20,281 nucleotides of DNA from Ophiothrix spiculata (taxonomy: Eukaryota > Echinodermata > Ophiuroidea > Amphilepidida > Ophiotrichidae), in assembly GCA_000969725.1 (NCBI GenBank), contig JXSR01S003113.1, one strand, 5' to 3'. Shown here piece after piece: positions 1 through 8,595 of the stretch. How positions within the stretch are numbered: the first letter of the stretch is position 1; each line of letters starts with the position of its first letter. The translations under genes and the position numbers were made by a program. The notes beneath the pieces are model-generated. The model was not told the origin of the DNA, searched no databases, and saw only the letters and a list, made by a program, of their open reading frames with translations.

Positions 1-741
1 AGCATTTTAGTAATTGTTTTATTAAAACTGTAAAAACAGCACAACTGCACGTTTCGCGGTATCCATGAAAGGTGTGCAGCTGTTTCCGGAAGCATTGCTT
101 ATTATGCAATGATTTTAACACATACAACAATATATGATATTCACTTTCCTAGCAATGCTTTTTAAACATCTATACCTGCTTATCAATGCGTTGAATGATA
201 CGACATGTGACGCAATTATGTTTGTGTTTTCTGTATATCTTTTCTACTTTTGTTGTGATTTCATATTTTTCCAAACACTTTCCTTATATACTTTTTCCCT
301 TTATTATATTTATGTGTATTATTTTTAAATATCTGTTGTGGAATATACAATTCATTAAAAAGAAGTTGACAATTTAGATTCTTGATCAAATGTGTGCAGT
401 TATTGTTCGAGTAGGATCATGAATTAACTGATTTTTAGCATATTTACAGTATGGCAACATTTTAAACCGTTTCCTTTTAATTGTCATGAAAATTAAACTT
501 TGGCAAAGATTTTATCAATTTTGAAATTTGCGACTTTCCTCTCATTTTGTCAGAGCACTCCTCATATGGTGTCAGGAGAGCTGCAATACCTCTGTCAATG
601 CATACAAAACAATCTCTACTGCATGGTCAGACTTTCATCCATACAGTAATATATATGTAGACAACTTTGGCAGTTGATATATACAGTTTGCAGCATCAGC
701 AAAAATGTTGTTATGCTCATGACAGACCAGAGTGCATCAAC
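1..741. other. Unannotated AT-rich sequence before unit A
   Basis: I see no gene, tRNA or repeat shared with the rest of the window here, apart from the short hairpin at 34-85. The two overlapping 60-64 codon frames at 134-377 are rich in Phe, Tyr, Ile and Leu, as expected from AT-rich DNA read by chance, and I do not call them genes. Confidence 0.6.
34..85. repeat. Imperfect hairpin
   Basis: AAACAG (34-39) and CTGCACGTTTC (45-55) pair with GAAAGGTGTGCAG (67-79) and CTGTTT (80-85). There is a 5-nt bulge (40-44) and an 11-nt loop (56-66). It could be the remnant of a small foldback element or a structured RNA. No other copy was seen in the window. Confidence 0.4.
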
Positions 742-823
742 TTTTTTTTTATTTATACGACTGTCACAGCTACTAGGAAATGAATCTATTCAAGTGCCAG
801 GAACATTAAATCATTTTTTAAGA

Positions 824-1048
824 ATGTCACGATCCATCAAGTACATATCTTGAAATATCTTGTTTTACCCGACTTTTTATTGACATATACCTATATTTTT
901 AGCATGCCCAAGAACTGTGAACCTCATTTACGAGTGATTGGTAATATCTCTAATCCACCTGAACTGAAAGACCCTATCTTTGCTGTTTTAGCACGATTTT
1001 GGAGATAATAATCGCAAGTGCTCTTACCATTTGTTGAAATCCTTGGCT
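824..1048 (+). other. Highly conserved block inside unit A (candidate exon or element)
   Basis: Against 12043-12264 this block shows only two substitutions and one 2-bp indel, while the immediate flanks differ at roughly one position in seven or eight. It contains a possible splice acceptor (TATATTTTTAG, AG at 901-902) followed by a 34-codon open frame (904-1008) that ends in tandem TAA codons. The conserved part continues about 40 bp past the stop. It could be a terminal exon with the start of its UTR, a regulatory element, or a local gene-conversion tract. I do not recognise the peptide. Confidence 0.5.
904..1008 (+). other. Candidate 34-codon open frame or terminal exon, function unknown
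   Basis: The frame starts ATGCCCAAG and encodes MPKNCEPHLRVIG, then NISNPPELKDP, then IFAVLARFWR, and ends TAATAA. The equivalent frame in unit C (12121-12225) is the same length and differs only at two conservative positions (N to D and E to D). Upstream the frame is not shared, because a 2-bp indel at about 847 shifts it. A real product would therefore have to start at this ATG or be spliced in at the AG at 901-902. No family is recognised, and coding status is unproven because both observed codon changes are nonsynonymous. Confidence 0.18.
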
Positions 1049-1400
1049 TTTTCTTGACTTGTCATACTGTGCAGCGTCATACTTCTCATCCAATTCTTAA
1101 ATTGTTTCTTTGATGCTATCTCTAAATGACATTTCAGACAGACAGAGTTTTGTAGTGCACGAGTGATGAAATGAGAGATTGAAATGCAAGTTTGGAGATC
1201 TTTTGATTCCAATGAATATAAGACACGATCAGATGCAGGATTTATAGATTTAATTTTTCATGTTTTGCTGCTAGCGTTAAGGTGTAATCACCATATATTT
1301 ATATATGTATGATACATCAGATAAACTACATACTAATTTTTATATATAAATAAGGGAAGGTTTGGGTTGTCATCCATGCATCAGGTATAATCATTGTTTA

Positions 1401-1465
1401 CACACTCTAAAAATTATTTTACTCTTTGTTGAGTAAAAAGGTCACAGCTCATTGGTGAGTAAAAT
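1401..1465. mobile_element. Short palindromic insert, possible MITE remnant
   Basis: Unit C lacks this stretch: after ATTGTTTA the two units part, and they rejoin at ATGACTTA (1464 and 13543). It begins CACACTCTAAAAA and contains TTTTACTC (1417-1424) facing GAGTAAAA (1431-1438), with a second GAGTAAAA at 1457-1464. The CACTCT start recalls ends of small non-autonomous transposons and also resembles the end of the repeat at 4914-5024. A clean target-site duplication is not visible, because unit C carries other sequence at this point. Confidence 0.4.
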
Positions 1466-2805
1466 GACTTAAAAGCAGGTGCCCCAGGGTAGGTGCGTTA
1501 AAGAGTTTTAAGAAATCGGACAAAAATAATGGATTAACAGCAGTAAGAAGTTAATTAATCGAACAATTAGGCTGTTAGATATTTATTTACACTAACAAAC
1601 ATCATTTCTCGTAAAGAGAATTACTTTGCAATATTATTACATCAGTTAATGCGTTCATTGACATTGACACAAATTTCGTTAATAAGGGGCAAAGTTACCT
1701 TGTTATTAATGTCTTTTAAATATCTTTAATCTTTAATTATTTCAAAAGTGGTAAAAATAATGTTCTCGAAGTTTCGCTGATGGTAACCGAAATTATTAGC
1801 AATAAGTTTCCGTTGTTTAATGTATTTCCTAATAACCACCAATGATTTGGCGTCATATAAAATTACCAATTTACGTATTAATAATGGGTTTTTGTGTTTG
1901 AGGAGATGTTCTTTTGTTTTGGTCTTGTATTATATCTGAAAAATACTTACTATAAATGTTTAATTCTCGGTCTTCCTGTGTCTTTTTCTTAAACGCATCT
2001 TCTGAGAAGGGTTTGTTACCCCTCATTGCTAGGCTTATCAATGCCGCGAGGAATCTATTTCACTAAAACTTGCGTCTTTTTGAAATTAGAATTTAATAAA
2101 AAGGAAAGACTGTAAATAAATATGACTTTGTGAATAATAGTTCTTAAAATGAAACATTATGCATGAGATCTTCTTTAGAGACATTAAGACGTCAAACTAT
2201 CATTGTATGTGTCATTTCTTCTCTCTTTCTCACTCTCTTTAAATGAATGAACATTGTTATAATGTATGGTGAAATTATTAAGGATCGTTTATCACTTTTT
2301 CACCTTTTCAGCTTTAATGACAGTGCACACAGACGTATTGTTATCGCTGATTTCACTTGAAGTTAATAAATTCTGCGCCATAAGAGGCTCTATTCTGACA
2401 TTTCTAACTGGTGAAATACCACATTCAATGAAGGTTAGAAGTCTGTATCATTTGCCACATCCACATCCGGCTAAAACGTCATGAAATATTTGATCACCCA
2501 GGTTAATAAGATTACAGCAGTCTGAATACGAGTTCTGCTTTCTCCTTATAGTATATCGAGTTATGGAATTGAAAATGATTTTACTTTTAAACCATACGCT
2601 TTGAATTTTTAAGAAAGAAGAATTGGGATAAAAGCTTAATGATTGAAAATCATGTTCGTGCACGAGTTGTCCTTTACAGCATACAAACGTCGAAATCCAG
2701 CGAACGCGAAAAACTCATTACTTGGAAAGACTTAAGCTTGTTTGAAGTTTGTGATTTATGTCATTAGTGTCATTGCTATTAACGAGTACAATCAGAGAAC
2801 ATTGT

Positions 2806-2825
2806 TATATATATATATATATATT
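2806..2825. repeat. (TA)n microsatellite
   Basis: About ten TA units lie in unit A at the point where unit C instead carries about 630 bp of unrelated sequence (17227-17857). The site is therefore a rearrangement breakpoint in one of the two units. Confidence 0.9.
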
Positions 2826-3004
2826 TAAAAGTGGTACTTGACAATTCAATTATCAAAATCAAAGCAAACAAAACCCCTTTTGCATTTAACACTTTAGACA
2901 GTTTGAAGCACACTTCTAACAGTAACTAATAACAATTTTTTCTTCTCTTGTAGGAAATAGACGATTTCCCTCGTATATGCATTTATAAACATAATTAGGT
3001 TCAT

Positions 3005-3190
3005 TAATGGTGTAGTTACTTTGTCGATGAGGTTCATTGAAACGAATGTCTTATCTAGACATCTAATGATTTAAGAGGTGTTATGTTATTAGAGTTCTTC
3101 TTTGGTGTACGTTTGCTAATGGTGTAGTTACTTTAATGGTGAGTTTCTTTAAAACGTATATCTTATCTAGGCATCGAATGATTTATGCAA
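3005..3190 (+). repeat. Diverged 112-bp tandem repeat within unit A
   Basis: TAATGGTGTAGTTACTTT begins at 3005 and again at 3117. After each start come related stretches containing TTCATTGAAACG or TTCTTTAAAACG, CTTATCTAG(A/G)CATC and AATGATTTA. The same pair with the same 112-bp spacing is in unit C (18019 and 18131), so this internal duplication is older than the A/C duplication. A degenerate single copy lies at 10787-10840. Confidence 0.75.
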
Positions 3191-3963
3191 GTAATGCTAA
3201 GATAGTTCCTCTTTTTCAAAGCCGGATGATGTTGTTAATGACACGATTGAAGCTCTGAAGTAAAAACTGTAATACCGTGTTGATTTGTTGTGTTTGTATT
3301 TCTGTTAAAATAGCTACATATAAGATGTTTTAGAGGACATTTGTAAAATGTGTTTGTTTTAAATGTAAACTTTTTTTCTTCTATTAGTTCTGGAGAATTA
3401 CAAAGTTATTTCATGATCATTTGTCACAATTTGTATCGTACGAGAAACCTTAGTATTTAAGTTGGTATCAAGATTGGTACTTTAAAAACATATTTGTTGA
3501 ATAAAAAAGTTCTGGTAACAGGAATTCTCTGTGTTATTCATATCAAGCTGGACATAAACACCCGCACGATAGTTTTTTGGCGGGTAAGTTTGGTGTTGGG
3601 CGGATAAAAATTGAAAGTAAAATGTGTTGTTTATGTTGAGCCGATTGAATTATATCATCTACTTCAGTTTAAAAACTTAACAATTCCGTGCTTTTCTTGA
3701 AATGAGATTCTAGTAAAACGTATCAAACTGTCACTCATCCTTTTCTCAACGAAAGTTTATGTAACATAATAAAAGTCAAATAATGTAAACGCTAGTTTTA
3801 TTGACTATATCGTGGTTTGGTATTTCAAATGCCGATATTTATCTTTATAGCCGGAAGCAAAACAAAGTAATAAATAATAAAAATGCCACACGTATTCGAT
3901 AAGAGTACTGGCAAAGTGTCACTAGATCTGATCAGATGGACGAGGAAATGGTACACATTGTAA

Positions 3964-4084
3964 GGGGCGGCTTCAAAACTCAACCGGCGGTTGCCTGCCG
4001 GTTCTGGGCGGTTCAACCGGAATAAACAATAGCCAACCGCCCAGAACCGGCAGACAACCGCCGGCTGGGTTTTGAAGCCGCCCC
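3964..4084. mobile_element. 121-bp foldback MITE, PIF/Harbinger type by its ends
   Basis: Two arms of 50 bp (3964-4013 and 4035-4084) match at about 47 positions. They begin GGGGCGGCTTCAAAAC and enclose a 21-bp loop. The element is flanked by TAA on both sides (3961-3963 and 4085-4087). Unit C reads ACATTGTAAGTAAGG at the same place, the exact empty site with a single TAA. A TAA target-site duplication with G-rich ends fits the PIF/Harbinger superfamily. It has no coding capacity and is much more GC-rich than its surroundings. Family assignment rests on end sequence and target site only. Confidence 0.85.
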
Positions 4085-4093
4085 TAAGTAAGG

Positions 4094-4339
4094 TTACAGG
4101 TGTTTGATCGTAACTCGGCCGGAAATCACCAATACATATTTTATAAATTTGATGATACGTTCTGTGTCCTGACGGAGTTTAGCGAATGCCTTTTCATAGT
4201 TGATCGACCTTTGGAGTTTTTTTTGTAGTTTCCTTATCTTTAATCCCGGTTGATGAACAATAGATTGTAATAAATATGTATATTTATCAAGTTTTGTTAA
4301 AAGATTGATATGATAGATAATAGTCAGAGTTATAAACAT
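4094..4339 (-). other. Candidate minus-strand open frame, 81 codons, unknown
   Basis: The frame encodes a Lys/Arg/Ile-rich, probably helical peptide with stretches such as HQPGLKIRKLQKKLQ and YEKAFAKLRQDTERI. In unit C the matching minus-strand frame stays open for about 55 codons (roughly 19655-19490) with similar residues (SIVHQPGLKIKKLRKK, RIIKFIKYVLVISG) and then stops. Upstream of that the frames separate through indels. By eye the changes are about ten nonsynonymous and five synonymous, which is not strong purifying selection. It could be a decayed exon or a chance open frame, and I assign no function. Confidence 0.17.
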
Positions 4340-4462
4340 TCATCTCACCAAAGAAAATTGCTCTTTGCTTGTTAACGTAGAACAAGTTAAATTTTTAAAA
4401 TAAAAAAAAATCACAATACCTCAATGATTATCAAAAAACGAAATCTTAGAAACGTGTATTAT

Positions 4463-5815
4463 AGCCTTGCTCCAAGGCGTCAGGCTGTGGACACTTTATT
4501 TCCATATCCCTGCCAAAATCTACTAGCATATGATCTGTGTATGAGCATTATTTTAATAATTCCTACTCCCAACGTTAATTGCACAGCCCAGCCTGATGGC
4601 ATACCTCCCTCTGATGTTGGTTTGTTTCCATGTTGGAATCAGACTGATTAGAAAAACTGTAACCAAGCATACCTGTGAATATACTAGTAAACATTCAATG
4701 ACTGGTAGGGTATCAGTCAGTAGTGATCTCAGGCCAAGGTAAAACTGGAGTGGGTCTAATGAACTAGACTTGGTAAAACAGAAAAAAATGTTTTTAGTGA
4801 AGATAAAACATGTGTAAATACTTTAGAGGACTAACTTTGTCTTCTCTTCCCTACAATTGCAGATTATGTGAAGACTGAAAGTAAATAAGGCCTTGAAGGC
4901 CTACTTGCATTTTCAAAGGTTCTACAAAGAACCATCAAAGGTTCTTGTTAGAACCTTTTTAGCCGAAATGGTTCTATATAGAGGACAAAAAAGGTTCCTA
5001 ATAGCACCTTTTTTCTGAGAGTGTACTGCTTTACTCCCTCTTAGTTATGGTCGAGCGGGCTTTTCAAACTCAAAAGTATACGCATGGAAGTAGAATATGA
5101 ATGGACAATTATGATGGGTGAGAGCCTAATTAAGATGTTCAAGAAAGGTGTTGGAATGTGTTAAAAGATGTTAAGATTTTAATCTTAAGCACCAGTGCAA
5201 TATTTTCATTTGAAATTATGTGAAGCAACAACATGGTTATGTTTATCCAATGCAATTGATTTTGACGTTTAGTCATCTTGAGTTGATGAAGTTTATTTAT
5301 TAAAGAGTTTTATCCAAGTTTTATCTGTCAATTTAATTGATAATTATTTTCTGTTCAATTTGGGATTCCTAATCAAAAAGCGAGCTAAGCGTTATAAGGC
5401 ATAAAATATTATGCAGCTTGTAATCGATACATCCTGCGGTAGTTGTGGGGTATTGAGCAATGTGCACATACCATTGTTATCGCGTTGTGTTCAAAATTGG
5501 AAACTTTAGTTCACTCGATAAGCGGGATATTTTCGGATTTTGAAAGACTTTTTGTACCCATATCACAGGAAACATATCCATTTACATTATGTGAAATTAT
5601 TTTGGGCTTGTAACTATATAATTTGAGTAGTATAGAACCAAACCAAAGTGTACCAGTTTCTTTTTCGGAATACTTTATGTAACCGTATATTTTTAATCAA
5701 GTCTCCATCTGCATTCAGTTTCAATTATTAATAATCGATAATTGACTTACCAATTAATAACATTGAGATGTATTACTTTATTGGATATTTCTTATTATAA
5801 CATGTTTTAATAAAC
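4463..5815. other. Single-copy spacer after unit A
   Basis: The similarity to unit C ends at 4462. Apart from the short repeat at 4914-5024 I find nothing identifiable. The 75-codon plus-strand frame at 4424-4651 begins inside unit A and crosses its edge, so it is not supported. A good splice-acceptor context (TCTTCTCTTCCCTACAATTG then CAG, ending near 4861) precedes GATTATGTGAAGACTGAAAG and an in-frame TAA. This could be a short terminal exon, but no partner exon was found. Confidence 0.45.
4914..5024. mobile_element. AAAGGTTCT-type small palindromic repeat (MITE-like)
   Basis: The stretch repeats inverted modules: AAAGGTTCTACAAAGAACC, AAAGGTTCTTGTTAGAACC, GGTTCTATATAGAGG and AAAGGTTCCTAATAGCACC. 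It ends TTTTCTGAGAGTGTA, whose reverse complement starts TACACTCTCAGAAAA. From memory, CACTCT ends joined to AAAGGTTCT/AGAACCTTT modules are typical of small non-autonomous transposons in animal genomes. The opposite terminus is not clear, so the left boundary is approximate. Confidence 0.5.
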
Positions 5816-5958
5816 CGAATTATGGTTTATTCAGAGTCTTGACGATATGCATCGATCAATGCCAATCTTTACACGCACAACGCATAAGGAATAGCGCGTG
5901 TTAAAGACTGCGTATCGATGCATATCGACAGACTCTGAATCCACCATTATTACGAATT
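5816..5958. repeat. Long imperfect hairpin
   Basis: ATTCAGAGTC followed by CGATATGCATCGAT (left, 5829-5856) pairs with ATCGATGCATATCG and GACTCTGAAT (right, 5914-5940). Pairing continues inward through ATCTTTACACGC against GCGTGTTAAAGA and outward weakly through GAATTATGGTTT against CCACCATTATTACGAATTC. The terminal loop is about 19 nt (5877-5895). A foldback MITE is the likeliest explanation. The stem is long for an animal microRNA precursor but that is not excluded. The minus-strand 69-codon frame here is a by-product of the hairpin. Confidence 0.6.
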
Positions 5959-5998
5959 CTTTAATTGGCAGATTTAAATGGGTAATGCGAAGTGCTTG

Positions 5999-6834
5999 TT
6001 GCATGTTCAGCCCAAGTAGAGGATTTTTGTTGTTTTCCAATTTTCAGAAATAAGCTAGAAAGATATTCTAGAATTTAGTTCACTATCATCATATAATAAC
6101 TTCATTTCGTCTATAATTTTGATATAAAATCATTTGCTGTAGTATAGAATAACTGAGAAATGTCTCTCTCAAAGAAGAATCCACGAAAGAAACAGCTGTG
6201 ATTTGTTCATAGTTAAGATAGTGATATGAATTAAATATTTTCAGTGAGGAAGACAAATGTAGGTCTTTTCTTTGAACGCTTCAAATACTTTAAGTGTAAC
6301 TTGATTTCACACAGTATAAGAAATGTTGAATAATATAAGTCCACCTGCCGTATCTTAGGTCGTAGCTTCAGTATATAGTCATAATGGTGCGTTGAACATC
6401 AGTGCATCAGTACTTGGCTGAACATGAGATTTTATGTGATTGCTCACGAGTTGTCTGACGCTTTTTAAATTGTATTTGCCATTTTATAAATTTAGCATGG
6501 TTGACATACATGTCTTAGTCAATATTGATGTCTTAGAAACCTTTGCGTGATTAATCTGATCTCAAATGAGACTTGAAGTTAATGTTTACCTCTCAGAGCG
6601 ACAGAGTAATGATATTTGTAGGGCGCAGCAAAATAGAATAATGGATTTTGGTCCCCAAGTTTCAAACAAATATTTTTGATTACACGATTCATTTTGCAGA
6701 ATTAACGTATGTGGAAATGTTATTGAAATTAATTTGAACATGAATTGAATCTGAAAGTCAATATAAAAAGTATTTTTCCAAACAAAGAGAATAAACGAAT
6801 ATTTTAGGTAATACAAATTTAGAATATACATTTT
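5999..6834 (+). repeat. Left arm of large inverted repeat
   Basis: The reverse complement of this arm is found at 9482-10272, from TTGCATGTTCAGCCCAAGTA at the outer end to AGAATATACATTTT at the inner end. By eye the arms are roughly 85-92% identical with several indels. The inner end abuts the retroelement-terminus fragment (6835-7068) in this arm, and the equivalent fragment (9328-9481) abuts the other arm. No open frame is shared. It may be an old inverted segmental duplication or the long arms of a decayed foldback transposon. The outer ends show no obvious target-site duplication. Confidence 0.85.
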
Positions 6835-7068
6835 CTTTAGAAAGGGAATTCATAACAATTGGTAGATTTTAACGGGTCCGCCGTCGGACAAGTTTTGAAC
6901 TGTCAAGCTTTCGTCAGGAGTAGCTCTGACTTCTTGAGGACAAATATTATTGACGGCCCACATGTCTTTATAATAATATTTGTCCTGAAGAAGTCAGAGC
7001 TACTCCTGACGAAAGCTTGACAGTTCAAAACTTGTCCGACGGCGAACCCGTTAAAATCTACCAATTGT
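6835..7068. mobile_element. Inverted pair of Penelope-like-type terminus fragments
   Basis: The core is a palindrome with arms 6853-6950 and 6973-7070 and a 22-bp spacer, so two copies of one fragment lie head to head. Each reads from the centre outward through TTTGTCCTGAAGAAGTCAG, CTGACGAAAGCTTGACAG and CCGTTAAAATCTACC. The insert is flanked by a 15-bp direct repeat TAGAATATACATTTT (6820-6834 and 7069-7083), which looks like a target-site duplication from target-primed insertion. The CTGAAGA, short stem and GAAA order resembles the hammerhead region at Penelope-like element ends. No reverse transcriptase is present. The family call is from memory and tentative. Confidence 0.5.
6985..7014 (+). 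ncRNA. Hammerhead-like catalytic-core pattern (degenerate)
   Basis: CTGAAGA (6985-6991) is followed after one extra A by a 5-bp stem, GTCAG (6993-6997) with CTGAC (7006-7010) closing an 8-nt loop, then GAAA (7011-7014). This is the order CUGANGA, stem II, GAAA of a hammerhead ribozyme. Stem III is weak (AGC, TTGA/TCAA) and I could not form a good stem I, so activity is doubtful. The same core is at about 9363-9392. The inverted left arm carries CTCAAGA instead. Confidence 0.25.
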
Positions 7069-7083
7069 TAGAATATACATTTT

Positions 7084-8016
7084 AACGATAGTTTCTTTTT
7101 ACTACCTGAATTTTTTATATTTTTATATATACATGTATATTTTTTTGAGAAATAAGGCTATTCAAATTACATAAAAAGAAGAATATCCAGATTCATCTGC
7201 GCTTAATCTGGATATTACACGGAATAGTCGATAATTTCCCTTACAAAACATTCGCGTCACTAAGTTTTTCTTTATATTAATGCGATTTTTACTATTATGA
7301 ATTTAATCACATTTTTTCCCCCTTATATATTTTGACATACGGACTTGAATCAACAATCAATCAATTTTATAGGTAAGTGGGTTTTTTTAAATTTAGATTT
7401 CATTGGTATGTGTTTTGTCATTTATACTTAATTATTGAACAGCATGGTTTCAGTTATGTATAGTAACTAAACCAAAAATAATGGAATCAATACATTTGGA
7501 TGAAAGTTGGGTTTGTGAGGAAGGTGGAGGGGTGTCGAATGAAAGTCACATTTTCCCTATCGTCCTAAACTTTGACCTTAGATTTCATTGTAACTATGTA
7601 ATGTGTACTATTGTACGTATTTTTAATGTTTAACGTATTTGCGTATTAACCTCATTCCCAGTGTCACTCACTTTCTTTTACCTTTCATAAGTAAACAGTA
7701 GAGCATTCTATTATAACGAGAGAGGCCAAGTTGATTAGTTACACAGATGGTTAAGAGTTCGTCTTTTACACATCACACTGGTGGTGTAACTCGTTCTGAA
7801 GTGTATTGCTACATAAACAAAAAAATGAGTGTATTCAAAAGCACGACAACAAATAATTATTATGCGTGAAAGATAAATATAATATTTGTCTCGGCTACAT
7901 TTTCAATTACAGCTACGTACTGTTTCCCCGACTGTTTCATCCAAAACAAATGTATTATAGAAACCTTAAATAGATTACTTTTGTGTGTCCCACGCTGGAA
8001 AGAACCAACCGTCATT
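7084..8016. other. Spacer with no recognised gene
   Basis: This stretch is AT-rich and single-copy within the window, with one clear stem-loop (7182-7216). I see no coding frame of note, no shared repeat and no clear RNA gene. Confidence 0.55.
7182..7216. repeat. Perfect 12-bp stem-loop
   Basis: AATATCCAGATT (7182-7193) and AATCTGGATATT (7205-7216) pair perfectly around an 11-nt loop, CATCTGCGCTT. A weak outer pairing (CTATTC near 7158 with GAATAG near 7222) may extend it. It may be a small foldback remnant. There is no protein gene beside it, so a regulatory role is not implied. Confidence 0.6.
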
Positions 8017-8595
8017 AACACGTAACTGCATAAGGTACCCCGCACTTCCGTTAGTGCATAAAGTAGGGGGGGGGGGGTTCCATAGTAACGCCCCTTATAA
8101 AAACCATTTTCCCGCCCGAAATTTTTAATAATCTTTCCACCATATAACCGAAAAAACAAGCATATTTCAGAAAAAAAATTAAAATATACATGCCGTTTCA
8201 AAATGGCGGCCAAATAACCGAGTTTCGTTGCGCGACATCACAATTTTAGCCAAAATTTGAAAAACCTACTTCCCGAGGGAATTTTCCAATAAAATTTGGC
8301 TCAAATTATGAGATCAGGATAAATTGCCATTGCTGAAATAAAATTTTGAAAATTTTACTACGGGGTGGTATTATGGGCAAATCTTTGTTTTCGCACCCCC
8401 AAAATGCTAATTTATGATAATTAGCTCGAAAACGACGCGGTTGATCTCAACTTTTTTTCCCCAAAAGAAGTGCAACTACTATTTAGGCAATTACATAAAT
8501 TAACAGCCGAAATATTGCGGCGTTGAAATGCGAGAACCGAAAAACCATTGTTGGGTACCATGGTACCCCCCTCCCCCCTTATGCAGTTAAGTGTT
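8017..8595. mobile_element. Non-autonomous DNA transposon with short TIRs
   Basis: AACACGTAACTGCATAAGG (8017-8035) faces CCTTATGCAGTTAAGTGTT (8577-8595). Next to the ends are G-run and C-run tracts (G12 at 8066-8077, CCCCCCTCCCCCC at about 8566-8578) and the paired GTTCCATAGTAAC and GGTACCATGGTACC. A second GTGCATAA near 8055 suggests a rearranged left end. The roughly 580-bp interior is richer in CG-containing words than the flanks and has no transposase-like frame. The 117-codon minus-strand frame (7860-8213) crosses the left end and is probably chance. The superfamily cannot be assigned. Confidence 0.6.

Larger units (their letters stand above)
742..4462 (+). repeat. Segmental duplication, unit A
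   Basis: This stretch matches 11957-19828 in the same order and orientation. Matching blocks (A/C) are 742-1400/11957-12612, 1464-1577/13543-13653, 1788-2799/16052-17226, 2843-3849/17858-18958 and 3850-4462/19338-19828. Identity judged by eye runs from about 86% to 97%, with one block near 99% (824-1048). Both ends are sharp: similarity starts in a T-rich run near 742 and stops after GTGTATTAT at 4462. The unit holds no recognised gene. Compared with unit C it has a private MITE (3964-4084), a private short palindromic insert (1401-1465) and a private (TA)n tract. Confidence 0.93.

Noticed and set aside
2266-2663. Frames of 71-72 codons on both strands (2266-2484 plus, 2448-2663 minus)
   Set aside because: The unit C copy interrupts the corresponding frames with indels (for example the GTGCGTGCACAC insertion near 16722 and changes near 16935), so they are not conserved as coding.
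3825-4016. 63-codon minus-strand frame
   Set aside because: Much of it lies inside the MITE palindrome (3964-4084) and it disappears in unit C, which lacks the insertion.
4424-4651. 75-codon plus-strand frame (contains PTPNVNCTAQPDGIPPSDVG)
   Set aside because: It starts inside unit A, crosses the duplication edge, has no equivalent in unit C and no recognised domain. I kept it only as a remark.
7729-7810. Possible tRNA or tRNA-derived SINE head (TAGTTACACAGATGGTTAAG resembles an A box)
   Set aside because: No acceptable B box (GGTTCGA type) follows at the right distance and no cloverleaf or tail could be drawn, so the match is not enough for an RNA call.
7860-8213. 117-codon minus-strand open frame, the longest in the window
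   Set aside because: It crosses the left end of the transposon at 8017-8595, has no recognised domain, and contains a low-complexity junction over the G-run. It is most likely chance.
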